The notes under the pieces were generated by a model that searched no databases, was not told where the DNA came from, and saw only the letters and a program-made list of their open reading frames with translations. Positions 36,150 to 45,836 of a stretch of DNA of 64,000 nt are shown here, one piece after another (position 1 is the stretch's first letter; each line of letters starts with the position of its first letter). Both the position numbers and the translations under genes were made by a program. The stretch comes from Nitrospinia bacterium (GTDB lineage: Bacteria; Nitrospinota; Nitrospinia; Nitrospinales; JAJDAT01): positions 62,001 through 126,000 of the forward strand of contig JAJDAT010000020.1 of assembly GCA_029261715.1 (NCBI GenBank), written 5' to 3'.

Positions 36150-37838
36150 ATGCTAAAAGAATTACACATTTCAAACATCGCAATAATTGATAAGTTACAA
36201 GTCGAGTTTCGAGAAGGGCTTAATGTCCTTACTGGCGAAACTGGAGCGGGGAAATCTATTATTATAGACGCCCTAAACCTTGCGCTAGGCGGCAGGGCCG
36301 ATATGGATATGATCCGATCGGGTCAAACGACCGCTTCGGTTGAAGCTTTATTTTATTCTGAAGATCCTGAGATTTTTCGTTTACTAGAAGATTTAGGAAT
36401 CGAGACGGAAGATAATCAAATCATCATTAAAAGAATCATTTCCACAAAAGATAAAAATAGAAATTTTATCAATGGGAGCAATATTACGGTTGGAGTTTTG
36501 TCGCAGATTGGTCAAAACTTAGTTGATATTCATGGCCAACATGATCATCAAACTTTGCTGCAACCTGTGCGTCACCTTGAGATGCTAGACGCTTACGGAA
36601 AACTTACAAATGAAAGAACAAAGCTTGCCGCTAGTTATGGAGATTATTTATCTGTTTGTAAGCAAATCAAAACGTTAGAGTCTAACGAGAGAGAGAGATT
36701 GCAAAGAGAAGATTTACTTAAATTTCAATTAGAGGAAATTGATCGCGCCGAACTATCTGAAGGAGAAGAAGAAAAGTTAAAAGCGGAGTTAAAGAGGCTT
36801 TCTAATTTTGAAACTATTCGTCAAAGTTTAAATCGAGCCTCAGGATGTCTTGCTGATGAAGAAGGTTCAATCATTGAGAAGTTACGTATTGTTGAAAAAG
36901 AGTTAGGAGCTCTTGAGGTTTTAGATTCTGAAACTGAATCTTTTTGCGAACAAGCCCAAAACATTTTTTACGAAGCAGAAGACTTAGCCGAAAAACTTTC
37001 TTCCTACGCTTATTCAATTGAATTTAACCCAGAACGTCTCTCTGAAGTTGAAGATCGATTTGCGGAAATTAACGAACTAAAGAGGAAATATGGGAATGAT
37101 GTTGGAGCTATTTTAGCTTACCGAGAAGAAATTAATGGAGAATTAGAAACTCTGTCTTCATCTCAAGAAGAAGCTGAGTTATTAAAATCTAAACGTTCAG
37201 AATTGGAAAAATCTCTGGAAAAGACAGCGGTCAAGTTGGCCGATAAAAGAGAAGCTACAGCTACAGAATTGAAAAAGAAACTAGAAAAAGAACTTCGCGA
37301 TTTAAATATGAAAAAAGCCTGTATCGAAGCTTTATTTAAATATGAAGATGATGGGTTTGTCGAGTTTCGTAATAAAAAAACAAAGTTGAACTCCTGGGGT
37401 TTGGGCCATATGGAATTTGCATTTTCTTCCAATCCTGGAGAAACGCCTAAACCGTTATCCAAAATTGCTTCTGGCGGAGAGCTTTCGCGAGTCGCTTTAG
37501 CGCTAAAAACAATTTTAAATAAACAAGACCCGGTTCCGGTTTTAGTTTTTGATGAGGTAGACACTGGAGTAGGAGGCCCCACAGCGGAAAAGATAGGGGC
37601 AAAACTTCTTAACCTGGCAAAAACTAAACAGGCTTTATGCATTACACATTTACCGCAAATCGCGGGAATGGGTAACGCTCATTTTTCGATTTCTAAAGAA
37701 GCCGCGGATCGAACTCGCGTACAAATTCAAGAATTGGATTACGATCAAAGAGTAGAAGAAATTGCTCGTATGTCCGGTGGAGAAAAAGTTTCAGAAACCG
37801 CGAGAAATTACGCTCGCGAAATGATTAAAAGCAAATAG
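36150..37838 (+). CDS. recN: DNA repair protein RecN
   Basis: SMC-like ATPase acting at double-strand breaks. The start is set at ATG 36150, giving LKELHISNIAIID, the conserved N-terminus; the in-frame TTG at 36123 adds residues absent from the family. Walker A is GETGAGKSIIID (about residue 31), a coiled coil covers residues 160-360, the signature SGGELSRVALALK lies near 440 and Walker B VLVFDEVDTGVGG follows. 562 residues is standard. Cotranscribed with the upstream TPR gene. Confidence 0.95.
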   Translation: MLKELHISNIAIIDKLQVEFREGLNVLTGETGAGKSIIIDALNLALGGRADMDMIRSGQTTASVEALFYSEDPEIFRLLEDLGIETEDNQIIIKRIISTKDKNRNFINGSNITVGVLSQIGQNLVDIHGQHDHQTLLQPVRHLEMLDAYGKLTNERTKLAASYGDYLSVCKQIKTLESNERERLQREDLLKFQLEEIDRAELSEGEEEKLKAELKRLSNFETIRQSLNRASGCLADEEGSIIEKLRIVEKELGALEVLDSETESFCEQAQNIFYEAEDLAEKLSSYAYSIEFNPERLSEVEDRFAEINELKRKYGNDVGAILAYREEINGELETLSSSQEEAELLKSKRSELEKSLEKTAVKLADKREATATELKKKLEKELRDLNMKKACIEALFKYEDDGFVEFRNKKTKLNSWGLGHMEFAFSSNPGETPKPLSKIASGGELSRVALALKTILNKQDPVPVLVFDEVDTGVGGPTAEKIGAKLLNLAKTKQALCITHLPQIAGMGNAHFSISKEAADRTRVQIQELDYDQRVEEIARMSGGEKVSETARNYAREMIKSK

Positions 37839-37863
37839 TGAAATTTAGGAATTAGAGAGGCTA

Positions 37864-39738
37864 TTAAAAGTAATTCACCGCAGCGCTAACGTATAAGATG
37901 CCGCTACTTGCGTCGGCTGGGTTAGGTCCGAATAAAGGATATCCATATACAAGCGAGAAGTTAGTAGAAGGTCCCCATGGATCGGTTTTACCAAAGTTGA
38001 CCGAAACCCCAGCGCCAACTCCTGTCAATAGATCGTTGAATTCGCCAGGTTGTCGGTCTTTAATATAAGTTCGACCATGGTCGATAAACCCTAAAAATGA
38101 AATGGTTTGGCGCAAGGTAAGATCGCCAACTCCAATTGGGTAATCTGAAGGAAATGGAACGTTCCATTCCAAGGAACTTACGTAACCCATATCTCCAGAT
38201 ATTTCCGATAAGGTGAATCCTCTTACGGTTCCTATTCCACCCACCGCAAACTGATCGGGCGAAAGCACTCGTTTGTCAACAATTTGACCAAAAGCTTTCA
38301 TAATAAAGTAACTATTGAGTAAAGCAACACTTTGGTAGCGCGTTAAGTTGATCTCTAAAATGGAAGCGTCTCCCCGTCCTCTAAAACGAGAAAGTAAGGT
38401 GCGATCGTCAGTTTCTGATAATCCTCTACTAACCCTTAGACTTCCGAACGTTCTTCCTTGAAAAGAATCGGTATAGTTACCTCCAAGATCTCCATAGAAT
38501 CCGCGAAGTTGATCGTTACTTGTTGTTTCGCCTAATCTAAAGTTTTTAAAGTTTTTTAAATTGAATCCCGTTTTAAAAGCAAGTTGGCCGAAACGCGACC
38601 GGTAAAGGGGGTGGCTCACTTCTACAGTAAAAATATTGGTTCTTCCGCCGGCTTCTAAAGAGTTAAGTTCTCTTCCCAGTTTCTGTTGAGAATATGTATA
38701 AGAGAGGCCTACGGTTGTTCCATAATAATTCACCGGGAAGGTATAGTTTGGGGCAATAAACCTTTGGTTTAGGTTGGAACTTGAGCCACGAATTGAAAAC
38801 CGGTCGCCAAGGGTTAGTAAGTTGCCAACGGTAGCCGTTACGCCCAAACGGTTTCGTCCTGTAAACCGGGAGCCAAAGTTATCTCCGTCAATGCCATAAG
38901 AATAATTTTGGGATTCTTTTACTTCTAAAACAAGGTTTGAAGTTCCAGGAAGTTCTCCAGGTTTTAAAAGTGATCGGACGGTCACTCCGATCATATCGTT
39001 AAGTTCAAGAAGCGTTCTTTCTAATGTTTGCTCTTTTATATTGCTCTCATCATTAACACGAATCAGGAATTTTTTTAGTTCTTCGGCATCAACTTTTTTA
39101 TTTCCGGTTATTTCAATTTTTCCAATTTTTCCTTCCGAAATTTGAAGAGATACTACACCATCTTTGATTTTCTGAGCCGGTATATATGCGCGCGCTAAGA
39201 AGTAACCGTTAGAACCATAGAAGGAGGTAATTTCTTGGGCCATAAGGAGCAATAGCCCCATTGTCATTTGCCCTCCTTCACTGAAGTTAGCCGCTTTCAG
39301 TAGTGTTTCATTGCCAAAAACAGAGTTTCCATTGATGATTATTTTTTTAACGACAAATGCAGGCCCTGCCGATGGGTCCACTACTTTACGACTATCTGGG
39401 ACAACGATTTCGGGAGCTTCTTGTTGAGGCGGGGGTTGGAACTTTGGTTGAGATTGCCTAAGGGATTTTTCCCCAAGTCCGGACTCTGTCGACGGAGGCA
39501 GAGGAAGTTGCGCTAGAAAATCCCCGGGAGAAAAGGGTTGGGTTACAATAATTTCAGGAATTTCTTGTTTCCTGGGAATGCCAAACCTGGGACGGGTTTT
39601 GCGTATAAGTTTTTCGCTTAAACCAACTTCTGTGGCAGGGGGTAACTTTTCTTTATTCTTCAGTTCTTGAGCTATCGATGTTTCCGTAAGCAAAAATAAA
39701 GAAAGCGACAAGATTAGTAGAATCTTTTGAAAAAGCAT
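37864..39738 (-). CDS. Two-partner secretion outer-membrane transporter (TpsB/FhaC/ShlB family)
   Basis: 624 residues: signal peptide to about residue 23; a Pro-rich region with a 48-residue direct duplication (units starting at residues 32 and 80: LPPATEVGLSEK and LPPSTESGLGEK); a POTRA domain pair from about 130 (VKKIIINGNSVF, LQISEGKIGKIEITGN); then the 16-strand barrel with the VRGF motif (GTVRGF) of the lid loop and C-terminal VSAAVNYF. No TpsA exoprotein lies in the window, so it may serve a distant partner. The N-terminal duplication is unusual. Confidence 0.85.
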   Translation of the reverse strand: MLFQKILLILSLSLFLLTETSIAQELKNKEKLPPATEVGLSEKLIRKTRPRFGIPRKQEIPEIIVTQPFSPGDFLAQLPLPPSTESGLGEKSLRQSQPKFQPPPQQEAPEIVVPDSRKVVDPSAGPAFVVKKIIINGNSVFGNETLLKAANFSEGGQMTMGLLLLMAQEITSFYGSNGYFLARAYIPAQKIKDGVVSLQISEGKIGKIEITGNKKVDAEELKKFLIRVNDESNIKEQTLERTLLELNDMIGVTVRSLLKPGELPGTSNLVLEVKESQNYSYGIDGDNFGSRFTGRNRLGVTATVGNLLTLGDRFSIRGSSSNLNQRFIAPNYTFPVNYYGTTVGLSYTYSQQKLGRELNSLEAGGRTNIFTVEVSHPLYRSRFGQLAFKTGFNLKNFKNFRLGETTSNDQLRGFYGDLGGNYTDSFQGRTFGSLRVSRGLSETDDRTLLSRFRGRGDASILEINLTRYQSVALLNSYFIMKAFGQIVDKRVLSPDQFAVGGIGTVRGFTLSEISGDMGYVSSLEWNVPFPSDYPIGVGDLTLRQTISFLGFIDHGRTYIKDRQPGEFNDLLTGVGAGVSVNFGKTDPWGPSTNFSLVYGYPLFGPNPADASSGILYVSAAVNYF

Positions 39739-39871
39739 GGCCCTTTGTCGAGAAAAAAGCGTGCACGAGAGCCGATAGATTTTTTTAAAAAATCTTTAAG
39801 GCTTTTCGAAAAATTTAAAGAAGATATCTAAAGATTCAAATCAATGAAAAATGAATTCTTAAAAATTTTCT

Positions 39872-40921
39872 TTAAAATAGACCTTCTAAGCTGGGTTTCT
39901 TTCTAATATCTGGAGAAAGATGATTTACTAAGTACGAAAGTATTAAAGATATTCTTGGTTTCCCCCCTTCTTGGCTCTTCTTAATTTCTTTTAGGATTAA
40001 GTTAACGGCTCGGCCTCCTTCTTCTGTCGCTCTAAAAATAAGATAATCCCCATTTTTTAGCCGAGCGTTTAATTTCATTCGTTTTTTTTCAAAACCCTTT
40101 TTAAAGAAATAATTTCTCAATAGACTAGATCCTTGAACTATCGCCTCGTCTGATGCGTTTGAGAAAAAAGGAGCCCCCCATACAATGTTGACCTGCACGA
40201 GGCGGTTAGACTCGTGACCCAAGATATAAATAACCCTAGCCATTCCAGCTCCAGGCAATAAATTGGGCACGTCTACGTTTAATGAGATAGTGGATTCAGT
40301 TGTATTATTGTCTGTTTTTATTTTATCGGTAGAAATACCAAAGTCTTTTTTTACGGCAGCCGTAATTTCTTCGCGATTCATTCCAAATCTGGCCAACCTG
40401 TAACCTTCAATAATAAAGTCGCCAGAAGGTTGTTTAGTTTGGGTTTTCGTTTTTGAAGGTGAAACTGCTACTTTTTTTTCTGTTTCATTTTTTTGTTCAG
40501 GTTTTGCTTCTTTTGGCTTAATCAGGCTAACAAGAATTTTCCCCCTAGAGCGAATATATTTGCTAGTTAGCCTAACTTCTTTTTTACCTTGCTGATCGGT
40601 TGAATAGCCTTTTTTTTGACGATAAATGATTTTATCGTCAAAAAGAATTTGTTTCGGTTCCTTACCTTTTTGGACCAAGGGAATGCTACGAACTGCGTCT
40701 AAGATATTAGAGCTTACGGATTTTCCATCGGCTCCAAGTCCGACTTCAACGGAAAAGTCGTTTAACACTCTAATTTCAGACCGCTTTTTCTTGGGGAGAT
40801 TATTTCGGTAATCAACACCTGGGGTTGATTCTGAAAAAGCGGGCTGAATACTAAAGGCAACAGGAATTCCGCTATACTCTAAAATCGCAAAGAATAAAAG
40901 CGCCCCAATCCATCTATCCAT
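39872..40921 (-). CDS. Exported protein of unknown function, paralogue B
   Basis: 349 residues with a probable signal peptide, then a Lys-rich linker (EQKNETEKKVAVSPSKTKTQ at about 150). The C-terminal half (from IEGYRLARFGM) is clearly homologous to the whole mature part of the next gene: both have FGMxxxEI/V, KDFxIS, ARVxYILG and LxQVNIVWG patterns. The N-terminal 150 residues have no counterpart there. I do not recognise the family. All genes from 41664 back to 37864 share a strand, so it may form an operon with the TpsB-like transporter. Confidence 0.6.
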   Translation of the reverse strand: MDRWIGALLFFAILEYSGIPVAFSIQPAFSESTPGVDYRNNLPKKKRSEIRVLNDFSVEVGLGADGKSVSSNILDAVRSIPLVQKGKEPKQILFDDKIIYRQKKGYSTDQQGKKEVRLTSKYIRSRGKILVSLIKPKEAKPEQKNETEKKVAVSPSKTKTQTKQPSGDFIIEGYRLARFGMNREEITAAVKKDFGISTDKIKTDNNTTESTISLNVDVPNLLPGAGMARVIYILGHESNRLVQVNIVWGAPFFSNASDEAIVQGSSLLRNYFFKKGFEKKRMKLNARLKNGDYLIFRATEEGGRAVNLILKEIKKSQEGGKPRISLILSYLVNHLSPDIRKKPSLEGLF

Positions 40922-40983
40922 TGTTCAACCTAATTACTGGAGGGGTTAAGAAAGTTTTTTGGTAAAAATGGAAGATAAACCTT

Positions 40984-41664
40984 TTAAAAAGAGCCTTCTT
41001 CAATTTTCATAACATCAGGATTATTTGGATCTTGAATGTATGATAGTCGCAACGAAAGTTCTGGTTTTTCTTCATCTTTGGAAGAATCAGTTTTTTCGTC
41101 CTTTTTTTGATTTTGAGGATTGTTCAAAAGAAGAACGACCATTCTGCCGCTACTATCTGTTCCTCGGAAAACTAAAACAGAACCGTCGTTTAATTTCGCG
41201 TTTAATACTAGATTATCTTTACGAAAACCTTTACGAGCAAAGTAGTTTCGCAATAGGTTAGCGGCAGAGACGATATCGCCTGGTTCAGGAGCTGGGTTTA
41301 CAGGTTTTCCCCAAATTACGTTAACTTGAATTAGTTTTTTAGATTTATAACCTAAAATATAAACTACTCTCGCTACACCGCCTTCTTCCATCAATTTTGG
41401 TACGGTAACCGCGATACTCGTAGTTTTTTCTAATGCGTTTTCTGATTTTTCAACAGAACTAGAAGAAATATTAAAGTCTTTGCTAATGGAACTTTTTACT
41501 TCGGATTCAGTCATGCCAAACTTTGCCGATCTAAAACCGTCTACGGATGCGGGTTCGCTGCCTGAAACGGAAGCGGTTGATTCTACAGCGGCAAAGGCTG
41601 GGTTTACAATTAAACAAATTGTAAAAAATAAGGCACAAAGCCATGAGCTTTTTGTTTTATTCAT
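40984..41664 (-). CDS. Exported protein of unknown function, paralogue A
   Basis: 226 residues, with a signal peptide (CALFFTICLIVNPAFAA) and a mature domain shared with the downstream gene (VDGFRSAKFGM, VARVVYILGYKSKKLIQVNV, LLRNYFARKGF). The acidic/Lys-rich KKDEKTDSSKDEEK near the C-terminus is a linker. An AGGAGGA ribosome binding site lies before the ATG. Family not recognised; periplasmic or envelope location is likely. The 62-base spacing suggests a duplicated gene pair in one operon. Confidence 0.6.
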   Translation of the reverse strand: MNKTKSSWLCALFFTICLIVNPAFAAVESTASVSGSEPASVDGFRSAKFGMTESEVKSSISKDFNISSSSVEKSENALEKTTSIAVTVPKLMEEGGVARVVYILGYKSKKLIQVNVIWGKPVNPAPEPGDIVSAANLLRNYFARKGFRKDNLVLNAKLNDGSVLVFRGTDSSGRMVVLLLNNPQNQKKDEKTDSSKDEEKPELSLRLSYIQDPNNPDVMKIEEGSF

Positions 41665-42153
41665 TCAAAATTCCTCCTAAAATCCGGATATAAAAAGAGC
41701 GAACATTAATGTCTGTCAATAAATTTTGGAAAATAGAGAAAACCAAAATATATAGTTCTTCGAATTAATTTATATGAATAAAACTATATATTAAAAATAG
41801 TAAAATCCAAAATGACTTAACTTAATTTTACCTATAATTAGGCTTATTTATTTGATGGAATACTGCTTTAAAGAGTTGAAATTTGGTTAATTACCTTAAA
41901 AAATTGAAATTAGATTTTTTTTTGATTTTCCACGAAAATTTTAAGGGAAAATGGAATAGTAATATTAAAAAATAGGGTATTTCAAAAAAATATTTTCAGA
42001 TCTTTGAAAAATCAATCTCTTTACTCCTATTTTGTTATAGTTCTTCTAGACGTACTCAATTTGCCTAAAAGGAATTTATAAACTTCTAAACCGTGAGAGT
42101 TCAAAAAACTCTCTTTAAAAAACTTGTTTTATTTAGAATCGAGTATTTGAGAT
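41665..42153. other. AT-rich divergent intergenic region
   Basis: About 490 bases with no coding frame. A perfect 7-bp hairpin (42095-42101 with 42107-42113) followed by TTTAAAA lies about 40 bases before the small Cys-rich gene and could be a leader or terminator element. Promoters for both flanking units are expected. Confidence 0.4.
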
Positions 42154-42426
42154 ATGAGTCGTGGCACGTTAATTTCATTAGGATTTTTGATATTTATTGG
42201 CGCCATTTCTTTTCAATCGATACTAGGAGCAGATAAATTTTTTTGCGAAGTTTGCGTAGAGTACAACGATCAAAGAGTTTGCCAGAAAGCGATTGGCGAA
42301 GATAAAGATAGAACTATCAACCAGGCCATTATTACAGCCTGTGCAGGCGCTGGTGTAGACGGTTTTACGGAAGACGATTGTCAAAGTAAAAAGCCCGTTA
42401 AGCTTGAGTGTTCGGCTAATCAATAA
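42154..42426 (+). CDS. Small exported Cys-rich protein
   Basis: 90 residues: a hydrophobic signal segment (LISLGFLIFIGAISFQSILG, residues 6-25) followed by about 65 residues with six cysteines (FFCEVC, RVCQ, TACAG, DDCQ, LECS), suggesting three disulfides in the periplasm. No family recognised. The regular Cys pattern over so short a protein supports a real gene. It lies 48 bases before the sorbosone-dehydrogenase-like gene on the same strand and may be cotranscribed with it. Confidence 0.6.
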   Translation: MSRGTLISLGFLIFIGAISFQSILGADKFFCEVCVEYNDQRVCQKAIGEDKDRTINQAIITACAGAGVDGFTEDDCQSKKPVKLECSANQ

Positions 42427-42474
42427 GAAAATTGAATTTTCTAACTCGAAATAGAGTTTGTTTTTGGAGGTTTT

Positions 42475-43620
42475 ATGAACCCAATATATTTTTCTAAAGC
42501 GCAATTAAAAATGGCAATTCAATTTTCAAAAGGCGCATGTTTTGCGGCATTAATTGTCGTTTGTTCGGGATTCTCTTTTGGTGGAAGCGTGGTTGATAAA
42601 CTAAAGTATCCTGACGACATTCGCTTAGAAGTTTTTGCCGATGGCCTTCCAAGAGCGCGGCATATGGCTTTTGACGATAATGGAGTTTTATTTTTGAGCC
42701 AGCGAAATGGAAAGGTAGTTGCCTTACCAGATAAAGATGGCGACGGTAAAGCTGATAAAACTATCACCATTCTCGATGATCGGGAAACGCCTCATGGGTT
42801 GGCGTTTGTCCAATTAGATACCGGATACTATCTTTATGTTGGCGAAGAGCGACAAGTTATTCGGATGAAACGTATGGATGATGCAATTTCCTATGGAAAA
42901 CCAGAAATTATAATTTCAGGAATACCGGGAGGTGGACACTCTACTCGAACGGTTAAAATTAAAGATGGAAAACTTTATCTTTCAGTAGGGTCTTCATGTA
43001 ACGTTTGTATTGAACAAAATCGTATTCGCGCGGCTGTCAGTGTTTTTGATTTGAATAGTCAAAAGGGAAAAATCTTTGCCGAAGGATTGCGTAATACGGT
43101 GGGAATGGAATTTTCACCGTATTCAGGAGAGCTCTGGGGAGTTAATAATGGTCGAGATATGTTGGGTGACGATTTTCCAAGAGAGGAATTGAATATAATT
43201 CGCGAAGGAGTTCATTATGGTTGGCCATTTTGTCATAATAATCGAGTTAAAGACCCTCGCTTTGGAAATCAATTAGATTGCGAAAAGACCCAGCCTCCAG
43301 CACATAGTTTTACGGCGCATATGGCTCCTTTAGGGTTAGCTTTTTATCAAAGCGGTAGTTTGCCTAAAAAATACGATAATAGCTTGTTTATTGCTTTTCA
43401 CGGCTCATGGAATCGCTCAGTGCCTGCGGGTTATAAAGTTGTCCGTGTTATTTTGAATGAAAAAGGAGAAATTCAATCACAGGAGGACTTTATCACAGGA
43501 TGGTTACGCGCTGATGGCGGGAAAAATGGGAGACCCGTCGACGCTGAGCAATCACCTAAAGGAGATTTATATATCTCAGATGACTATGAAGGGGTGATCT
43601 TCCGGGTTACAAAGAAGTGA
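42475..43620 (+). CDS. Sorbosone/glucose dehydrogenase-like PQQ beta-propeller protein
   Basis: 381 residues with an N-terminal hydrophobic export segment (CFAALIVVCSGFSFGG). The mature part is the six-bladed GSDH/sorbosone-dehydrogenase propeller: MAFDDNGVLFLSQRNGKV, HGLAF, GGHSTRTVKI, EGLRNTVGMEFSPYSGELWGV-type strand motifs, and AHMAPLGLAFY. The His in HGLAF and Arg in EGLRN match active-site positions of soluble PQQ glucose dehydrogenase. A TGGAGG ribosome binding site precedes the ATG. The substrate is unknown; oxidation of a sugar in the periplasm is most likely. Confidence 0.8.
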   Translation: MNPIYFSKAQLKMAIQFSKGACFAALIVVCSGFSFGGSVVDKLKYPDDIRLEVFADGLPRARHMAFDDNGVLFLSQRNGKVVALPDKDGDGKADKTITILDDRETPHGLAFVQLDTGYYLYVGEERQVIRMKRMDDAISYGKPEIIISGIPGGGHSTRTVKIKDGKLYLSVGSSCNVCIEQNRIRAAVSVFDLNSQKGKIFAEGLRNTVGMEFSPYSGELWGVNNGRDMLGDDFPREELNIIREGVHYGWPFCHNNRVKDPRFGNQLDCEKTQPPAHSFTAHMAPLGLAFYQSGSLPKKYDNSLFIAFHGSWNRSVPAGYKVVRVILNEKGEIQSQEDFITGWLRADGGKNGRPVDAEQSPKGDLYISDDYEGVIFRVTKK

Positions 43621-43641
43621 AAATTTTAGTCTGGGCTTAAT

Positions 43642-43746
43642 TTAGTTATCTTTATCGTCGGGTTTATCTTTACCGACTAAAAAGTATAAAGCTACTAAAG
43701 TGATAGCAGCTATCGCCATTTTCAAATAAATTTCGTTATAATCCAA
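43642..43746 (-). CDS. Possible small single-pass membrane protein (34 aa)
   Basis: On the minus strand a TTG-started frame reads MDYNEIYLKMAIAAITLVAL, continues with a hydrophobic YFLVG and ends in a charged tail KDKPDDKDN. One membrane segment plus charged tail is the usual form of bacterial small membrane proteins. A GGAG lies 11 bases before the TTG; the in-frame ATG (codon 10) is an alternative. Function unknown; length is too short to judge by itself. Confidence 0.4.
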   Translation of the reverse strand: MDYNEIYLKMAIAAITLVALYFLVGKDKPDDKDN

Positions 43747-43866
43747 AACTAAATAACTCCATAAAAGTTATCGAAAAAATTTAATTATTATCGCCTAAAT
43801 TGTTGATTAGCAATAATAATGATTTTACTGGATTAAACTTTCTATACAAATTAAAAAGAATAATTT

Positions 43867-44619
43867 TTACAAATGAAACGCCATTAAATCTTCAGCAAGA
43901 AATAACTCGCCAGAAAATTCCTGTTGGCAGGCTTTTCGAACCGACTCCAAATCGCAGGGAGGATAGAAATGAGTCAGGCATAGTTTTTTGCAACTAGACT
44001 CTTTTCCCATTTTTCCGGCAAGAGTTGGCGTTAGGTGTCCTCCCGATTTCATCTCGTCGGGAAATGAGCATTCTAAAATCATTAAATTAGCGTTTTTGCC
44101 CAGTTTGATCATATTTTCAGAATAGTCGGTATCCCCTGAAATGGCTGTTGAGTTTCCTTTAGAATCGACAAATCTGTAACCACGGCTCATTTCTATGTGT
44201 TTTGTTTTTAATGTTTGAACTTTAATTTGATCCCATTCTTTAGTTTCCTCATCCATTTCCACAATATCTATTTTATAGGTTGTCGGGACGAGCCAATGGC
44301 CAAATGCATTGGTCACTTTAAGAAAAAATTCGTTAAACCCAGGGCCTCCAATTATAGTTAAATCTTTAGTTCTAGGATCTAAATGATATCGGGAAGAAAA
44401 AAGGAAAATTATTAAATCGCACATGTGATCGGGATGGTTGTGCGTAAAAAAGATTCGATCGATATCGTGATAAGTTAATCCAAGGTTTAATAATTGAGAT
44501 AAATTTCCATAACCAAAATCGATCAAGTAATTAAATCCGTCAGATTGTATTAGTACCCCAGCCGAGTTTCTTTTTAATGAGGGGACTGCTGTTCCAGATC
44601 CCAAAATAGTTATTTTCAT
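43867..44619 (-). CDS. Metallo-beta-lactamase-fold hydrolase, RNase Z-like
   Basis: 250 residues from the ATG at 44619 (MKITILGSGTAVPS), preferred to an upstream TTG because it starts the first strand. The metal site is complete: THNHPDHMCDL (the HxHxDH motif), later His residues near GHWLV, AISGDTDYS (motif Asp) and THFYPP. LGSGTAVP and SRNSAGVLI-type N-terminus are typical of RNase Z/arylsulfatase-like and PqsE-related hydrolases. Whether it processes tRNA 3' ends or hydrolyses a small ester cannot be decided by eye; the exosite arm of true RNase Z is not obvious. Confidence 0.8.
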   Translation of the reverse strand: MKITILGSGTAVPSLKRNSAGVLIQSDGFNYLIDFGYGNLSQLLNLGLTYHDIDRIFFTHNHPDHMCDLIIFLFSSRYHLDPRTKDLTIIGGPGFNEFFLKVTNAFGHWLVPTTYKIDIVEMDEETKEWDQIKVQTLKTKHIEMSRGYRFVDSKGNSTAISGDTDYSENMIKLGKNANLMILECSFPDEMKSGGHLTPTLAGKMGKESSCKKLCLTHFYPPCDLESVRKACQQEFSGELFLAEDLMAFHL

Positions 44620-44731
44620 AAGTTTATTCTTGGACAAAGAATGTGTTATAAATGGGATGTTTTTTGGTCGAAATTATAGCTTATATTTGATGTTTGGCTC
44701 TCCAACAGTTTCAAAATTTCCTTAAAATATT

Positions 44732-45688
44732 ATGATATTAGTAACAGGAGCCGCCGGTTTTATAGGCTATCATTTATGTAAAGCCCTTATCGCTCGAGGC
44801 GAAAAGGTTGTTGGCGTTGATAATTTAAACGATTATTATGACGTTCAGCTTAAGAAAGACCGTTTAAATCAAATTGAATCGGAACCTAATTTTAGTTTCG
44901 AAAAAATAGATGTTTGCGATTTTCCTAAATTACTCGATCTTTTCTCTTCTCATCAATTCTCCCATGTTTGCCACCTTGCCGCACAGGTTGGAGTTCGCTA
45001 TTCGCTAGAAAATCCTTTTCCGTATCAAAAGTCGAATTTAGAAGGATTTTTAAACATTTTAGAAGCTTGCCGCAAGTTTCCTCTGAAAAACCTAGTTTAT
45101 GCTTCTTCTTCTTCTGTCTATGGAGCAGACCCCAAAATCCCTTTTTCTGAAGAAGAGAAGTCGGATAGACCTATTTCTCTTTATGGAGCCACTAAGCGAG
45201 CAAACGAATTAATGGCTCATTCATATAGTCATTTATATGATATTCCGATTACTGGACTGCGTTTTTTTACTGTTTACGGTCCTTGGATGCGTCCGGACAT
45301 GGCTCTTTTCAAATTTGCTAATAAAATTCAGGCTGGCGAATCCATTGACGTTTATGGAAACGGCAAAATGAAAAGAAATTTTACTTATATTGACGATATC
45401 ATACAAGGAGTCATGCTTTCTTTAGATAACCCTCAGCCCTATGCTCTTTATAACATCGGGAATGATAGAACCGAAAACCTTGAGGATTATATAAAAACTT
45501 TAGAAACATGTTTAGGAAAGTCTGCCATAAAAAATTACCTGCCTCAACAACCGGGGGATATGACCGAAACCTGGGCCGACCTTAGTAGAATCCGGCAAGA
45601 TCTAGGCTACAAACCCACCACAAATATCGATACTGGTATTAAGAAGTTTGTCGAATGGTTTGAAAGTTACTTCCGCCCACAGTTATAG
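44732..45688 (+). CDS. NAD-dependent epimerase, probable UDP-glucuronate 4-epimerase
   Basis: 318-residue extended SDR: ILVTGAAGFIGYHLCKAL (NAD loop), NLNDYYDVQLKKDRL (the NDYYD motif typical of UDP-glucuronate epimerases), HLAAQVGVRYSLENP, catalytic SSSSVYG with YGATKRANE (Tyr and Lys), and FFTVYGPWMRPDMALF. This combination matches enzymes making UDP-galacturonate for surface polysaccharides. No clear operon: it is divergent from the MBL hydrolase and followed by about 150 bases of intergenic DNA. Confidence 0.85.
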   Translation: MILVTGAAGFIGYHLCKALIARGEKVVGVDNLNDYYDVQLKKDRLNQIESEPNFSFEKIDVCDFPKLLDLFSSHQFSHVCHLAAQVGVRYSLENPFPYQKSNLEGFLNILEACRKFPLKNLVYASSSSVYGADPKIPFSEEEKSDRPISLYGATKRANELMAHSYSHLYDIPITGLRFFTVYGPWMRPDMALFKFANKIQAGESIDVYGNGKMKRNFTYIDDIIQGVMLSLDNPQPYALYNIGNDRTENLEDYIKTLETCLGKSAIKNYLPQQPGDMTETWADLSRIRQDLGYKPTTNIDTGIKKFVEWFESYFRPQL

Positions 45689-45836
45689 TTAGTCTTCTTC
45701 AAAGAATTTTTAGCAAATTTTTGTATAAAAACTAAATTAATTTTTTGTCCGTAGAATAAATGTTTGGTATTGTATATAAAGTTACAATATCCATAAATAG
45801 TTGTTATTTATAGTCCATTTTAGTTTAGGAGATCTC

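Noticed and set aside
37163-37642. 159-residue minus-strand frame inside recN
   Set aside because: Antisense to the RecN ATPase core.
43800-43997. 65-residue plus-strand frame at the MBL gene 3' end
   Set aside because: Mostly antisense to the well-supported hydrolase; TTG start without ribosome binding site.
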